A stretch of 64,000 nucleotides of DNA, taken from Dipteris shenzhenensis (lineage: Eukaryota; Polypodiophyta; Polypodiopsida; Gleicheniales). Positions 9,197 to 19,575 of the stretch are shown in pieces (the first letter of the stretch is position 1; the number at the start of each line of letters is the position of its first letter). Made by a program: the position numbers and the translations under genes. The DNA lies in assembly GCA_047967505.1 (NCBI GenBank), contig CM106541.1; one strand, given 5' to 3'. The notes below the pieces were generated by a model, which did not search any database, was not told the DNA's origin, and worked only from the letters and a program-made list of their open reading frames with translations.

Positions 9197-10368
9197 TCAA
9201 CTAAAGATCTCAGTATAAGCTGTATACACATCCTGATCAATCAAAAGAGTCTGAACACAATCATAGAATGATTGCTGCAGAGATCGTTTGAAAAAGATAA
9301 AGGATGAAAAAAGGGGATCACCAAAGACTCTATGATTTGTGTCCATCCATAAAGTCCATAGTGCCCAGTAGCGTACCCATATAAAAAATAAATCAAAACC
9401 CTGTCTCGGTGGATGAAAACCAAAAGTAGCAGTAGGAAATCTCGCTCGAAGCCTCTGTCGGATGAGAGCGATGAAGGTGCAAGTATGTGGACAGAACCAA
9501 AAAATGTGTAGCACAGATTCAGTGGGGTGTAAGCATCTGTGACAAACAGCCGGAGCAATATGTCTGCGTGCAAGTAGCTGGCCAGATGGAAAAATGCCAA
9601 GCAGGACTCGCCAAAGAAAAAGTTGTTGTCGAAGAGGGACGTTGTAATGCCAAAGGAGACGCAGCCTTTTGCTCCACCACTTTAGTGGGCGATCCATATG
9701 CCAAACAGTATTTGCTTTGTCAGAAATCCAAGGCGGAAGTAATAGCACTTTATACAGTGATGGCACTGTAATATGTGAGAACCTCAAGGGACGGGCTGAA
9801 GAGTAAGAAGAGCGTAAAATCCAATCCTCAAGCCGGTTCTGAAGTTCCATGCGAGGTACTGGCAAAAACGGTTGAAGCATTGCTGAAATCCGATGCCAGA
9901 GGGGACAATAATGAGCTCCCAAACTGTATTTGCTGGCAGCCATGGAAAAGGATAAAAGTGTGCCATCATCTTGAAGTACATCTGCCACAGAAGTGATGCC
10001 TTTGAAGGAGAGAAAGTAAGAACGTCTTGGTTCTTGAATGGCCAAAGAAGGGTGGAATACTTTAGACCAATAAATATTCTCAGCCCTCAAGGAGTTTCCC
10101 GACAAAGAGTCTCGGCCATGCCATTCCAAGTGGGATAAGATATGTTTCCAATCAAGAAGCAGGCGAGAAACAAAAGGGCAGCCTCTGATCTTGCCTTGGA
10201 TAGAGCCAAATATAAAATCCCACGGAGTGGGCTGCCAATGCCCAAATGCAGAAGTATGAATATGTAATAAGAGGGAGCGGATCATTAAAGCCCACGGCTG
10301 ATCTCCTTGCATAAACTGCAACATCATTTTTCCTCTGGGACTATCAGGCTTTAATCCGACATAGATGC
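9197..10368 (-). pseudogene. LINE-2 ORF2 C-terminal region (zf-RVT-like), 5'-truncated
   Basis: The minus-strand frame is open for about 390 codons of LINE sequence; the frame itself opens at 10414, but its first residues lie in copy P4. Near the middle it has WWSKRLRLLWHYNVPLRQQLFLWRVL, followed by CHRCLHPTESVLHIFWFC, a Cys/His cluster typical of the zf-RVT domain after the RT in plant LINEs. The RT itself is missing through 5' truncation, so this cannot support retrotransposition. The long open frame suggests it is younger than its neighbours. Confidence 0.75.
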
Positions 10369-10371
10369 CTG

Positions 10372-11091
10372 GTCTGGGTTGAAGTTGTAGACTTCCCACA
10401 ATGCATGGCCTCACTCTTGCCTAAAATTGCAGCTTCTTTAGGCAAAGTGGTCTGCCCACCACGGCCTAATGGCAATTCAAATCGATTTTGCATTCTTTGG
10501 GATACTGATAATCCCACACCGGACTCTTATTCAGTCACGGTGAATAATGTGGACATGGGAAGTGCCTTTTACAAACTGAAATGGGGATTATTTGCAGGGG
10601 CTTGTTTTGACTGCAAAAAATTTGGACACATGGATTCACAGTGTCCAATGAATCAGCATAAAATGCCTCCTGCTGTTTTACCGGTTCAAATGTCTACCAA
10701 GGATGCTCCTACTTCTATTGCAAATAAAAACAAAGGTAGTAGACAGCTTTCTGGAATTCAGGATAAAGGCAAGGCTCAAGTGGTTTCAAATGGGAATGTT
10801 TCTTCACATTCACCTCCTGCTATTCAACCTTCCACAAAAGGACAGAAACCTCCAATTGATGGATGGCAAAGTCCAAGAAAAGTTATTTCTGCTAGAAGAC
10901 TTCCACCCCCTCGTACTTGGAATGGTGCGTCTTCCAGTGGAAACAACCCAGAGGTCAATACAGGAATTGGGATCACATGGGCTGCAGTGACAAACAACAG
11001 AACACTCTTCCCTGAAGAAGAGGTTGTTGCTCTGATGTCTACTCCTGTCTACTCCTCAAGTGGATATTTCTTCTCAGGGGAAAAACATTAA
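10372..11091 (+). pseudogene. LINE-2 ORF1 C-terminal half
   Basis: The frame begins in the middle of the DUF4283-like domain. It then has CFDCKKFGHMDSQC, a C-x2-C-x4-H-x4-C zinc knuckle, and a Ser/Pro/Lys-rich tail, ending TAA at 11089..11091. The N-terminal half is missing, so it is a remnant. It lies about 80 bp before the ORF2 ATG at 11173; the two ORFs do not overlap here, unlike LINE-1. Confidence 0.7.
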
Positions 11092-12573
11092 CCCTAAGAT
11101 AGAAATGCAGGGTTGACATCATGAAATTTGATGTTGTACATAGTTGTTATATTACTATAAATATCTGTAAATATGACTGCTCATATCAAATGTTTTACAC
11201 TCAATGTCCAGGGGATGTGTGACAGTAGGAAATGGAAAACAGTGTGGCTGTACATCAATAGATTTCAGCTTGACATAGTGGCACTGCAAGAACATAACCA
11301 ACATGTCTATGCAGGAAAGACAGGACACTACTGTGGCTATGACATTTTCTATGCTGGAGAGCACTCTTTCTCAGGGGTGGTCATTTTGATCAAACATGAG
11401 CTCCAACCGGTTATTGCTTTAAATGACCACAAAGGCAGATGGCTTGTTCTTCAATGCGTTATTCGAGGAGAGGTGTTTGAATTTGCCTCTGTTCATGCAC
11501 CTCAATCCTCTAGAAAAAGAACTGAAATCTGGGATGCCATGCAACAATATCCATGGAGATATCATGCCTTTATATGTGGGGATTTGAATAATGCTCCTCA
11601 ACAAAGAGACAATACCTCCAGACATACTCATATGGTAACCCCTGAAAGGCACGCATGGTCACAATTACTGATGCATCTGGATTTGGTTGACCTTTGGAAG
11701 GAATTTCAGCCTTTGTTAGCTAGATACACATTCCAACATAATGCTCTTTCTTCTTATCAGGCGTGGAAACAACCCAGAGGTCAATACAGGAATTGGGATC
11801 ACATGGGCTGCAGTGACAGCCAGCAGAACACTCTTCCCTGAGGAAGAGGTTGCTGCTTTGCTGTCTACTCCTCAGGTGGATATTTCTTCTCAGGGGAGAA
11901 ACATTGACCCTAAGATAGAAATGCAGTCATGAAATTTGCTGTTGTACATAGTTGTTATATTGCTATAAATATCTGTAAATATGACTGCTCATATCAAATG
12001 TTTTACACTCAATGTCCAGGGGATGTGTGACAGTAGGAAATGGAAAACAGTGTGGCTGTACATCAATAGATTTCAGCCTGACATAGTGGCATTACAAGAA
12101 CATAACCAACATGTCTATGCAGGAAAGACAGGACACTACTGTGGCTATGACATTTTCTATGCTGGAGAGCACTCTTTCTCAAAGGTGGTCATTTTAACCA
12201 AACATGAGCTTCAACCAGTTATTGCTTTAAATGACAACAAAGGCAGATGGCTTGTTCTTCAATGCATTATTCGAGGAGAGGTGTTTGAATTTGCCTCTGT
12301 TTATGCACCTCAATCCTCGAGAGAAAGAACTGAAATTTGGGATGCCATGCAACAATATCCATGGAGATATCATGCCTTTATATGTGGGGATTTCAATAAT
12401 GCTCCTCAACAGGGTGACAATACCTCCAGACATACTCATATGTTAACCCCTGAAAGGCATGCATGGTCTAAATTACTGATGCATCTGGATTTGGTGGACC
12501 TTTGGAAGGAATTGCAGCCTTTGTCACCTGGATACACATTCCAACATAATGCTCTTTCTTCTTATCAGGCACG
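10939..12573 (+). repeat. Tandem duplication of about 826 bp inside LINE-2
   Basis: GGAAACAACCCAGAGGTC starts the first unit at 10939 and the second at 11765. Both contain the end of ORF1 and the first 190-odd codons of ORF2 (ATG at 11173 and at 11981). Small deletions make the second unit about 18 bp shorter. The first unit breaks off at TCTTATCAG and the second continues normally from the same word at about 12573. Confidence 0.85.
11173..11764 (+). pseudogene. LINE-2 ORF2 endonuclease N-terminus, duplicated partial copy
   Basis: The frame opens with the endonuclease motif FTLNVQG, then LQEH (catalytic Glu) and CGDLNNA, where the second copy has CGDFNNA. It stops being LINE-like at the duplication joint near 11762. 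The frame itself continues to 11841 in nonsense. Confidence 0.7.
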
Positions 12574-13745
12574 TCTGGATCGATGGTATAGTGTAGCTCC
12601 GCCACAAAATGGGGATTTTACATGCAAAATGTGGATTGACTATGCCTTTGTGCATTCAGATCATGCACCTCTATGGTTGCGGTTATCCTTTCATGATATG
12701 CCAGATGATAGATTGCCACAAAGATGCCATTTGATTGTGAACAATAGCTACTTGCAACATGCTGTGTTCAAGGCCATGGTTACTGAAGCATCTCACTCTT
12801 TGTCTTCTTGCAGCCATGTTCATATTGATGATGCCTGGGATACTTTTGTTTCCAAAATGCAAGTTGTGATAAGAAGTTACGGCAAGTCTTACATGAAGAC
12901 TCTGAGGGAAACTATTGCTCAGGTCAAACTTACTTGTCAGGACCTCACTGAACTCAACCATCTTCGTTCGTTGTCCCTGCATGAGCAAACAACATTATGC
13001 CAGGCCAGACATTGTCTTCAACTCAATGATCATAGAAAACTGGTCAAATGGGAGACTAGAGCCATACAAAGAGCCTTTATAGATAAAGGCTGCTCTTCCA
13101 AAGAATTTTTCAAAAGCTTGCATCAGAGAAGATTAAAAACAGAAATTTGCAGAGGGTGCTCATGCCTGATGGATCATGGACCACCTCGAGGTCACAGCTT
13201 GCTTCTGTTTGTGTGCAACATTTTTCTCAGCAATTTGGTTCTGCAGTTCCTCCCTCACAGCAACCTTTGGTTGCACGAAATTTGCTGTTACAACATGTTT
13301 CTCCTATTATTTCCACTACTCAAGCTTTGGAATTGGAGGAACCTTTTACTGAGAGGGAACTGTCAGATGCAATCAAATCCTGCGGAAGATGGAAATCTCC
13401 AGGATGGGATGGTCTTACGGTTGAGTTTTTTCTAGAATATTGGCCTCTTTTGAAGCATACATTGCTGCATATGGTGAATTCTGCATGGCAAAATCAGAAA
13501 ATGCCAGACGCATGGAAGAGAGGTATTGTTAAACTCCTTCCAAAAAAACAAATCTGTGAATCTTTGGCAGACTGGAGACCTATCACCCTTATGCCAATCA
13601 TTTACAAAGTCACTACAAAAATGATTGTTGATCGGCTAAAGGGGTTTCTACATGATGGGTTGCATTCTGCTCAATATGGCTTTGTCCCGCGTAGGCATAT
13701 CACAGATAACATTGCTAATGCCTATGTTGAAATTAGCAGCCCTGA
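11981..13745 (+). pseudogene. LINE-2 ORF2: endonuclease and RT N-terminal half, frameshifted
   Basis: The first frame (11981 to about 13140) carries a complete APE-type endonuclease with FTLNVQG, LQEH, ICGDFNNA and HSDHAPLWL. A frameshift near 13140 moves the protein into the frame open at 13147..13770. There the RT motifs SPGWDGLTVEFF, DWRPITLMPIIYK and QYGFVPRRHITDN are intact. The sequence ends before the first catalytic Asp of the RT, so no polymerase remains. ORF2 would nick target DNA and copy element RNA in the nucleus. Confidence 0.8.
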
Positions 13746-13761
13746 AGAGAGTGGCCGGAAC

Positions 13762-16393
13762 ATCCTCTAGAGAGCATGACTCCACAAGGTGTCATCAGAC
13801 GTGAAGAGCCCAAGAGGAGTCAACTCTCTAGAAGAAGACCTGGGGCCCTAAAAGAGTGAGCCAAGCCACTGATCCCCAGGTCATGTAGAAAGGTAGGCAA
13901 ATAAAAGTACTGAGAAGTCTTGCCATCCCCTTCCATATGATTCTCGCCTATCTGCAATCCCAAAGGCAGTGCTGTATTGTCTCCAAAGCAGAAAGGCAAC
14001 GAGGGCAAGAAGGGTCAGCTCCGAACTTGGATCTCCATTGGTTCACAGCTATCCCACCATGAATAGAAAGCCAAAAGAAGAGAGTGATTTTTCTATTCCG
14101 GTGGGATTTCCAGAGCCTCTGCCAAAAATTCTTCTGCAAGTCAATAGAAATCTGAACGTTCTCCCAATGAGGAGCTCTGGTAGGCCTCCAACCCCTATAG
14201 CTGAGCTGGAATTTCTTGGCATTACTGACCATGTAACGAAAGAAGGGGATGTCCTTCTCTCTGTGTCCTTCATCTATCCATTCCCATTCCCCAAGGTCCC
14301 ACTGCAAAAACTTAATTGGGACACCTCCATAGAGCCACAGCCTCCATGAGCCCAGGGCGATGAGAAGCGGGTCAGGATCCCACTGTGAAAGAGAGCCGTG
14401 CTCCATGAAGCCCACTATCCTGACTGGCTGGAACGGTACCTCCAACAAGATATCGTCTGTGGATCTGGACAGCCTGCCCCCCAAAGAAACATCAAAGAAT
14501 AAGGCATCCTCATGTGTGTCATCAAAAGCAATCACCTGTAAAGGAACTCCCAATCTGGAAAATGCCCCCATAGATCTGGAGCAAGTAATAGGCATGTCAT
14601 TTGTGTCCACCCAATCCAAGGGCAAGGCTGCATCAATCTGCTGGACTCTCCCTGCACTTCCTCTAAGATTCAGAACCATTTGGGCCTGTCGGTCTACAGG
14701 AAGCTTCCTGAATGCTTTCCATGCTCCCACAGTAGATGCAGGGCCCCTCTCCCATCTTGGCCACTGCATGTAAGGAGAAGCTCCAAGTGGTCTTCCATGC
14801 TCATCCAAAATACTGTCATTCCACATGATAGGCTGCCTTTCAATCTCTTCACGGGTGGACGGGGGAATCCTGCGAAGTGTACTCCTGAAGCTAGCCCATG
14901 CTTTCAAGATAGCAACCATAAGAGGGGAAGAGGGAGATCTGAGGTGGGTTGTGGTGAAAACCCATCTGATACTATGTGTCCAATCCTCTCCTGAAGTGGG
15001 CGTGCGAGACTGTATGCATCTGATAAAGAAATCCTTCCAAGGCTCTTGCCCTGGCATAAGTCCTCTCACAACGACCTTGCAGAGTAAGGCTCTGCACTGT
15101 AGATCCGGGTCGATGATATTCAAACCCCCTTCTCTTGTAGGAAGAATCAAGGTCTCCCAAGCCACCCTGGCTGTAACATCAGTTGTGCCATCTAGACCAC
15201 TCCATAAAAAATTTAGTACAGACGTTTTAAGCTGAGTGATACAATCCAAGGAGTGGTACCAACAAGAGCATACAAACCATGCTGTGGCTAGAAGAACCTG
15301 GTTAACCACCACCACCCTGGAAGCCAAGTCAAGTTTGGCTGAGCTCCAAAAAAGGAGCCTTCTTCTGATGCTCTCCAACACCGGAGCAAACTGTTGTGAG
15401 GGAGAGATGCCCACCCCAACCTGGCAGCCCAAATATCTGACAGAGATGCCCCTCTGTACCCAAGTGAAGGCAATATCATTACCCCTATCTAGGGTGTCAT
15501 CTTCACAAATCCAAAAACCATTGGATTTATGCTAATTAATGTGTGCACCTGTAGCCATGCAAAATAAATCCAAGGCTGTCCGGAAGGAAGTGAGTGTCCT
15601 GGGGGTGGCATCCAAAAAAACAACCGTGTCACCTGCCAGCTCACTATCCAGAAGCTCTTCTTCCCGGTGGATAGAAAGCCTCAGCCCATAAATATCAGCT
15701 TGAGATCTAAGGTAGATACTCATAGCTTCCACCACAAAAAAAGAAAAGGGGCAAGAGGACATCCCTGGTGGACTGATCTGGAAATCTGAAATCTGTCCCC
15801 TCTTACCCCCCCAATGAGCACCTGGCTATGGGCTGATCTGTAGAGAGAGGATACTCCTCTAATCCATGCATTTGAAAAACCAAAGCAAGATAGAGTACCC
15901 TCTAAAAAATCCCAGTCTACTCTATCGTAAGCTTTCTCAAAGTCCAAAAGTAGAACGGCCAATCTCTGGCGGCTCTGCATGGCCCACCATTCTGAGGCCT
16001 CCCAAAATGAGAAAATATTATCAAATATACTTCTGCCATGCACAAACCCTGTCTGCATGTCATGAATCAAATCTGGAAGAAAAACCTGTAGCCGCAGACT
16101 GATGGCTTTCACCAGAATCTTGTAACAAGTGTCCAATAGAGTGATGGGTCTCCATTGAGACACTAGATTCCTATTACCCCCCTTTGGGATGAGATGAATG
16201 AGACCATCTGTAAGTGAGTCCGGCATCTCACCAGAGTCCCACATGCCCTGCAGGGCTCCCAAAAAGTAATAAAAAAGGAAGGGGTAAGTCCATCCGAACC
16301 TGGGCACTTGCCCTTGTGAAAGGCAAGTAATGCAGTCTTGAATTCTGCATTGGTGAAAGGTGCATCCAGAGAAACATACATCTCATCCTTCAC
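13762..16393 (-). pseudogene. LINE-1 ORF2 copy Q, RT to zf-RVT region
   Basis: On the minus strand the pieces are KCPGSDGLTPSFF, then WRPITLLDTCYKILVKAISL and LLDFEKAYDRVDWDFLEG (first RT catalytic Asp). RQGCPLAPFLFL-like sequence follows, then SELAGDT where the intact copy has SELADDT. The catalytic ADD box is therefore AGD. From 15432 a 494-residue open stretch covers the connection region and the Cys/His cluster. The copy lacks its 3' end, and the endonuclease is gone. A 50 bp ORF1 scrap at 16428..16478 suggests a deletion joined ORF1 to mid-ORF2. Confidence 0.8.
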
Positions 16394-16427
16394 CAGTACA
16401 GGGATACACTACCAAATAACCTCTCTG

Positions 16428-16478
16428 GCATGCTTTGAGAACAAGGGCTGTGGACTCGTGGGAGTCGAAACTCACTTG
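16428..16478 (-). pseudogene. Scrap of LINE-1 ORF1
   Basis: About 50 bp match the ORF1 segment coding for FDSHESTALVLKA in copy J (46114..46160). It is all that remains of ORF1 next to copy Q. Confidence 0.65.
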
Positions 16479-17147
16479 AGTATTTTTTGTTGAGGGTGTC
16501 TCGTAGATTTTCCGTGTGTCGGGATTGGGTATATATGTGGATAGTTGGTGGGCAATTAGGTACTCGATGCTTGTGGCATGCATTAGTGTGCACAAAGTCT
16601 AAGTGTGGTGCATTGAAAGCCTCTGCATCCCAGTGCATAAGCTCATCACTTGGAGACCACACTGTTTCTGATCCCACTTGTCTGGTTCAGTTTGTTTTTT
16701 CATAAGTATTTTCTTGAAGTTGAATATGATTCTGTCCTTTTTGATGGTTTCCGGATTGAGGTATTGTTTAATGAGGTTTATGGAGATTATTGGTTGTTGC
16801 TTCTACGAGTAAAAGAAGAGGAATGGGAAGGAACAACTCTGTTAGATGAGGAGGATCTCCGTGACTATATCTTGCATCTAGAGTTTTGTGAAGAGGAAGA
16901 CTTCATGTGAATTGGTATTGAATCATTTGGAAAGAACTAGTAGTCTTCTGAGCTTTTCTCTCAACTTTTTTTCCCACTTTCTCTATCTTCCTTTTTTTCT
17001 TGTATCACCGTCAACAAAGTCCACACTCTTGAATCCATAGCTGAGGTAAAAGAAGATAATAAGCTCTCTTGGTAGTGAGATCTGCAAAGGAGAAAGTAGA
17101 ATAGTGTGGAACTCCTCGAACAAATCTCCAATCCACACATACACTCT
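16479..17147. other. Unassigned intron or intergenic DNA with one acidic frame
   Basis: No transposon match recognised. A plus-strand frame at 16650..16910 (86 codons) ends in a Glu/Asp-rich segment (EEEWEGTTLLDEEDLRDY). It could be a fragment of a host gene or chance. It has no start context or splice sites that I can support. Confidence 0.3.
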
Positions 17148-17260
17148 TTTTTTGTTGTAAAAGAAACTTTTCATTAAAAAGAATGTACATTCATAGCTGT
17201 CCTAGAGTGGAACAGCTACTACGGAAAACTAGATACAATAATAAAAGACACACACACTTT
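17148..17260 (-). mobile_element. 3' tail of a possible third LINE family
   Basis: A T-rich run at about 17147..17157 is followed by a stretch like a LINE 3' UTR, with a 7 bp stem hairpin TAGCTGT/ACAGCTA (17194..17200 and 17212..17218) about 40 bases in. The layout equals that of LINE-1 and LINE-2 3' ends but the sequence differs. No ORF2 sequence follows. Confidence 0.4.
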
Positions 17261-17423
17261 TAAAAAAAAAAGTGAAATCCATGTATTTTAATATTACAAG
17301 AGGCGCATAGAGCATGCATGGCCAAATGCACAAATTCATGTATGTATGAATGCAAGCATGCATTCATGCAGCCCAAATATTCTCTTGTAACTAAAGAACA
17401 TGGGGCTTTATATAAGAGCTGAC

Positions 17424-17575
17424 CTGGTGCATATAAAGAGTTAGAACAGAATCTATCTGGTTTAAGGCATTTTGCTTTTCCTTTTGAAATTCTTCCATTT
17501 CATTTTCAAGACTTGTCAATGCTGTTTCCATGGCTTTCTTCTTTTTCAATTTGCTTTCTTTTTCTCTTTGAAGGG
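17424..17575 (-). CDS. CFAP44: Exon of a CFAP44-like flagellar protein (coiled coil)
   Basis: A 152 bp minus-strand exon with acceptor TGCAG before 17575 and donor CACCAG|GTCAGC after 17424. It encodes a Lys/Glu-rich coiled coil ending in EEFQKEKQNALNQIDSVLT and LYMHQ. In the CFAP43/44 family a similar EKQxxLNxL segment lies about 40 residues after a CPPxCD...LRExR segment, the spacing found when this exon follows 56391..56508. The intron is phase 1: the G left by the upstream exon plus CC here makes an Ala codon in frame. CFAP44 acts in the axoneme at the I1 dynein tether. No codon is broken. CFAP43 is the main alternative. Confidence 0.7.
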
Positions 17576-18618
17576 CTGCATGGTGTCCATTTCTCAAACA
17601 AAAATTAGATTTTGATTTGATCATTGAGAATAAGGTGGTAAGGATTAAAATGTTGAAAAATTCAAAGAAAGCTCAATTTCTTTTAGTAAGGGAGTAGACA
17701 TATCGCACACAACACACACACGGATTAAGGAATACAACACTATCTACATATACATACTTTTTTTGTGAAACCAGTAACTATATTATTAACATGAAATCAA
17801 TGTACATGACATTAGACTCCAAAAGAGAGCCTAATGGAAGAACTCAAAAACAGTCAGAAAACACTTCAAGGCTTAGCCCTCATATAATCCGGAAAGTCCA
17901 CTACCTCAACCCATACAGGGTAGTGATGTCGAATGAGACCGTGATAGCTGATAGTAGGTCATCACCTAGAGATAATGTTCTCATAACGAAATCCCAACTT
18001 TAGGTGGTTGGCAGCCATCCAAATGGAGAATACTGCAATACCATACCATGCACCCAATGGAGAGGATATATGATTCCAAGAAGTCTATCCTCCCCCCCCT
18101 CCGGGAAGAAAACTCTTGGACAATTTGTATACACAACCATACATAAGTATGCATATAGATGTTTTGTTGTTTACTGAATCATTGCATGGAATTTGGTGAT
18201 TTTAACTTGCTTTGGACTCCAACATTATCTTGAGCATTGAATTTTGAATATGTTGACTTGTTTTTTGTATTGCATCCTTTGTAGATATCCAAATAATTAG
18301 TCCTGTTTTTTGGTCTGATTGAGAGCTGTACATGCATCTTCAGGAAAAAAAATGTGGTATTTTCTACAATTTCTGCACATTCCAGCTCTTTTTGCACTTT
18401 GTTTGTGGCACGATTCAATGTTATCTACACATAGTCATGCCTCCTTTGTGTCCCATAGGTAATCCAACAATAATCCATAGAGATACTCTCCCATTTCCAG
18501 ATGGGATCTCTAAAAGTTTCATTAACCTGCCTACCTTTATTGACCTGGCATTTTTGACACTTGATTATATTCATGGACGTCATTATTCATTCCCTTCCAA
18601 TAAAACTGCCTTTTCGGT
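17576..18618. other. Intron DNA with no gene seen
   Basis: About 1 kb without a recognisable gene. At 17755..17835 a T run followed by AT-rich DNA resembles another degraded minus-strand LINE tail, but no ORF2 remains. 18332..18618 has a plus-strand open frame (MHLQEKKCGIFYN...) that I do not recognise and that runs on into the LINE 5' UTR. Confidence 0.4.
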
Positions 18619-18950
18619 GAGCTGCTGCTCCTCCCCGCTCCCTTGCTGCACCCTCTCCCTCAGCCCGTCCCTCCCTCTCTCCCTTGCCCTCAGCCCCTCC
18701 CCCTCCCTCAGCCCCTCCCTCCCTTCTCTTCCTCCCCCTTCAGCCCGTCCCCTTCCCTTCAGCCTGCTCCCTCTCCTCCCCCTCTCAGCCTGCGCCTCCG
18801 CCCCCTCCCTGCCTCTCAGCCCGCCCCTTCCTCTCCCTCTCAGCCTGCGCCGCCCCCTCCTTGCTTCTCCGCCTCTCCCTCTCCTCTTCCTCTCAGCCTG
18901 CGCCGCCCCCTCCCTTCATCTCAGCCCGCCCCTCCCTCCCCCTCCCTCTC

Positions 18951-19496
18951 CTTCCTATCCCTCTCCTCTCACTCTCAGCCTCCCGCCGCCCCCTTCCTCC
19001 CCCTCCTCTCCCTCCTCTCCCTCTCCTCTCAGCCCACCCCCTCCCTGCCCCTCAGCCCGCCTCTTTCCTGCCTCTCCTTCCTCTCCCTCTCCTCTCCCTA
19101 GCCTGCCCCCTCCCTCCCTCTCAGCCTGCCCCCTCCCCTTCAGCCTCTCAGCCTCTCCCCTCTACCCCTCCCCTCCTCACCCCTTCCCCCGCTCCCTCCT
19201 CGCCCCTTCCCCCGCTCCCTCTCCTTCCTATCCCTCTCCTCTCACTCTCAGCCTGCCGCCGCCCCCTTCCTCCCCCTCCTCTCCCTCCTCTCCCTCTCCT
19301 CTCAGCCCACCCCCTCCCTGCCCCTCAGCCCGCCTCTTTCCTGTCTCTCCTTCCTCTCCCTCTCCTCTCCCTAGCCTGCCCCCTCCCTCCCTCTCAGCCT
19401 GCCCCCTCCCCTTCAGCCTCTCAGCCTCTCCCCTCTACCCCTCCCCTCCTCGCCCCTTCCCCCGCTCCCTCCTCACCTCCTTTCCCTGTTTTCTAC
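18951..19496 (+). repeat. Two 273 bp C-rich monomers in LINE-1 5' UTR
   Basis: CTTCCTATCCCTCTCCTCTC begins at 18951 and again at 19224, and the following 273 bp are nearly identical. The period agrees with the 259 to 291 bp spacing in copy A. The open Pro/Ser/Leu frames across it result from C-rich repetition in multiples of three. Confidence 0.85.
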
Positions 19497-19575
19497 CCCC
19501 CTATCTCCCGCAGCATTTTTTGGAGCGGAAGGATCCTCCAAACTGTTAGAGTCGGCCTCCTCACCTCGATTGGCG

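Larger units (their letters stand above)
9114..10368 (-). mobile_element. LINE-2 copy P3, 3' fragment with poly(A)
   Basis: A poly(T) at 9114..9126 is the poly(A) tail of a minus-strand insertion. The 3' UTR just behind it holds a perfect 11 bp hairpin, then the ORF2 C-terminus reads away from it. At 10368 it meets copy P4, which begins mid-ORF1. The material left of P3 (P2 RT) and right of it (P4 ORF1) is not contiguous in any one LINE, so this is not a simple insertion. Confidence 0.75.
10369..13745 (+). mobile_element. LINE-2 copy P4, 5'-truncated with internal tandem duplication
   Basis: It starts inside ORF1, contains the ORF1 end and ORF2 start twice because of an 826 bp tandem duplication, and runs through the endonuclease into the RT. 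It breaks at about 13745, next to the minus-strand LINE-1 copy. Protein similarity to P2 is clear throughout. Confidence 0.8.
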
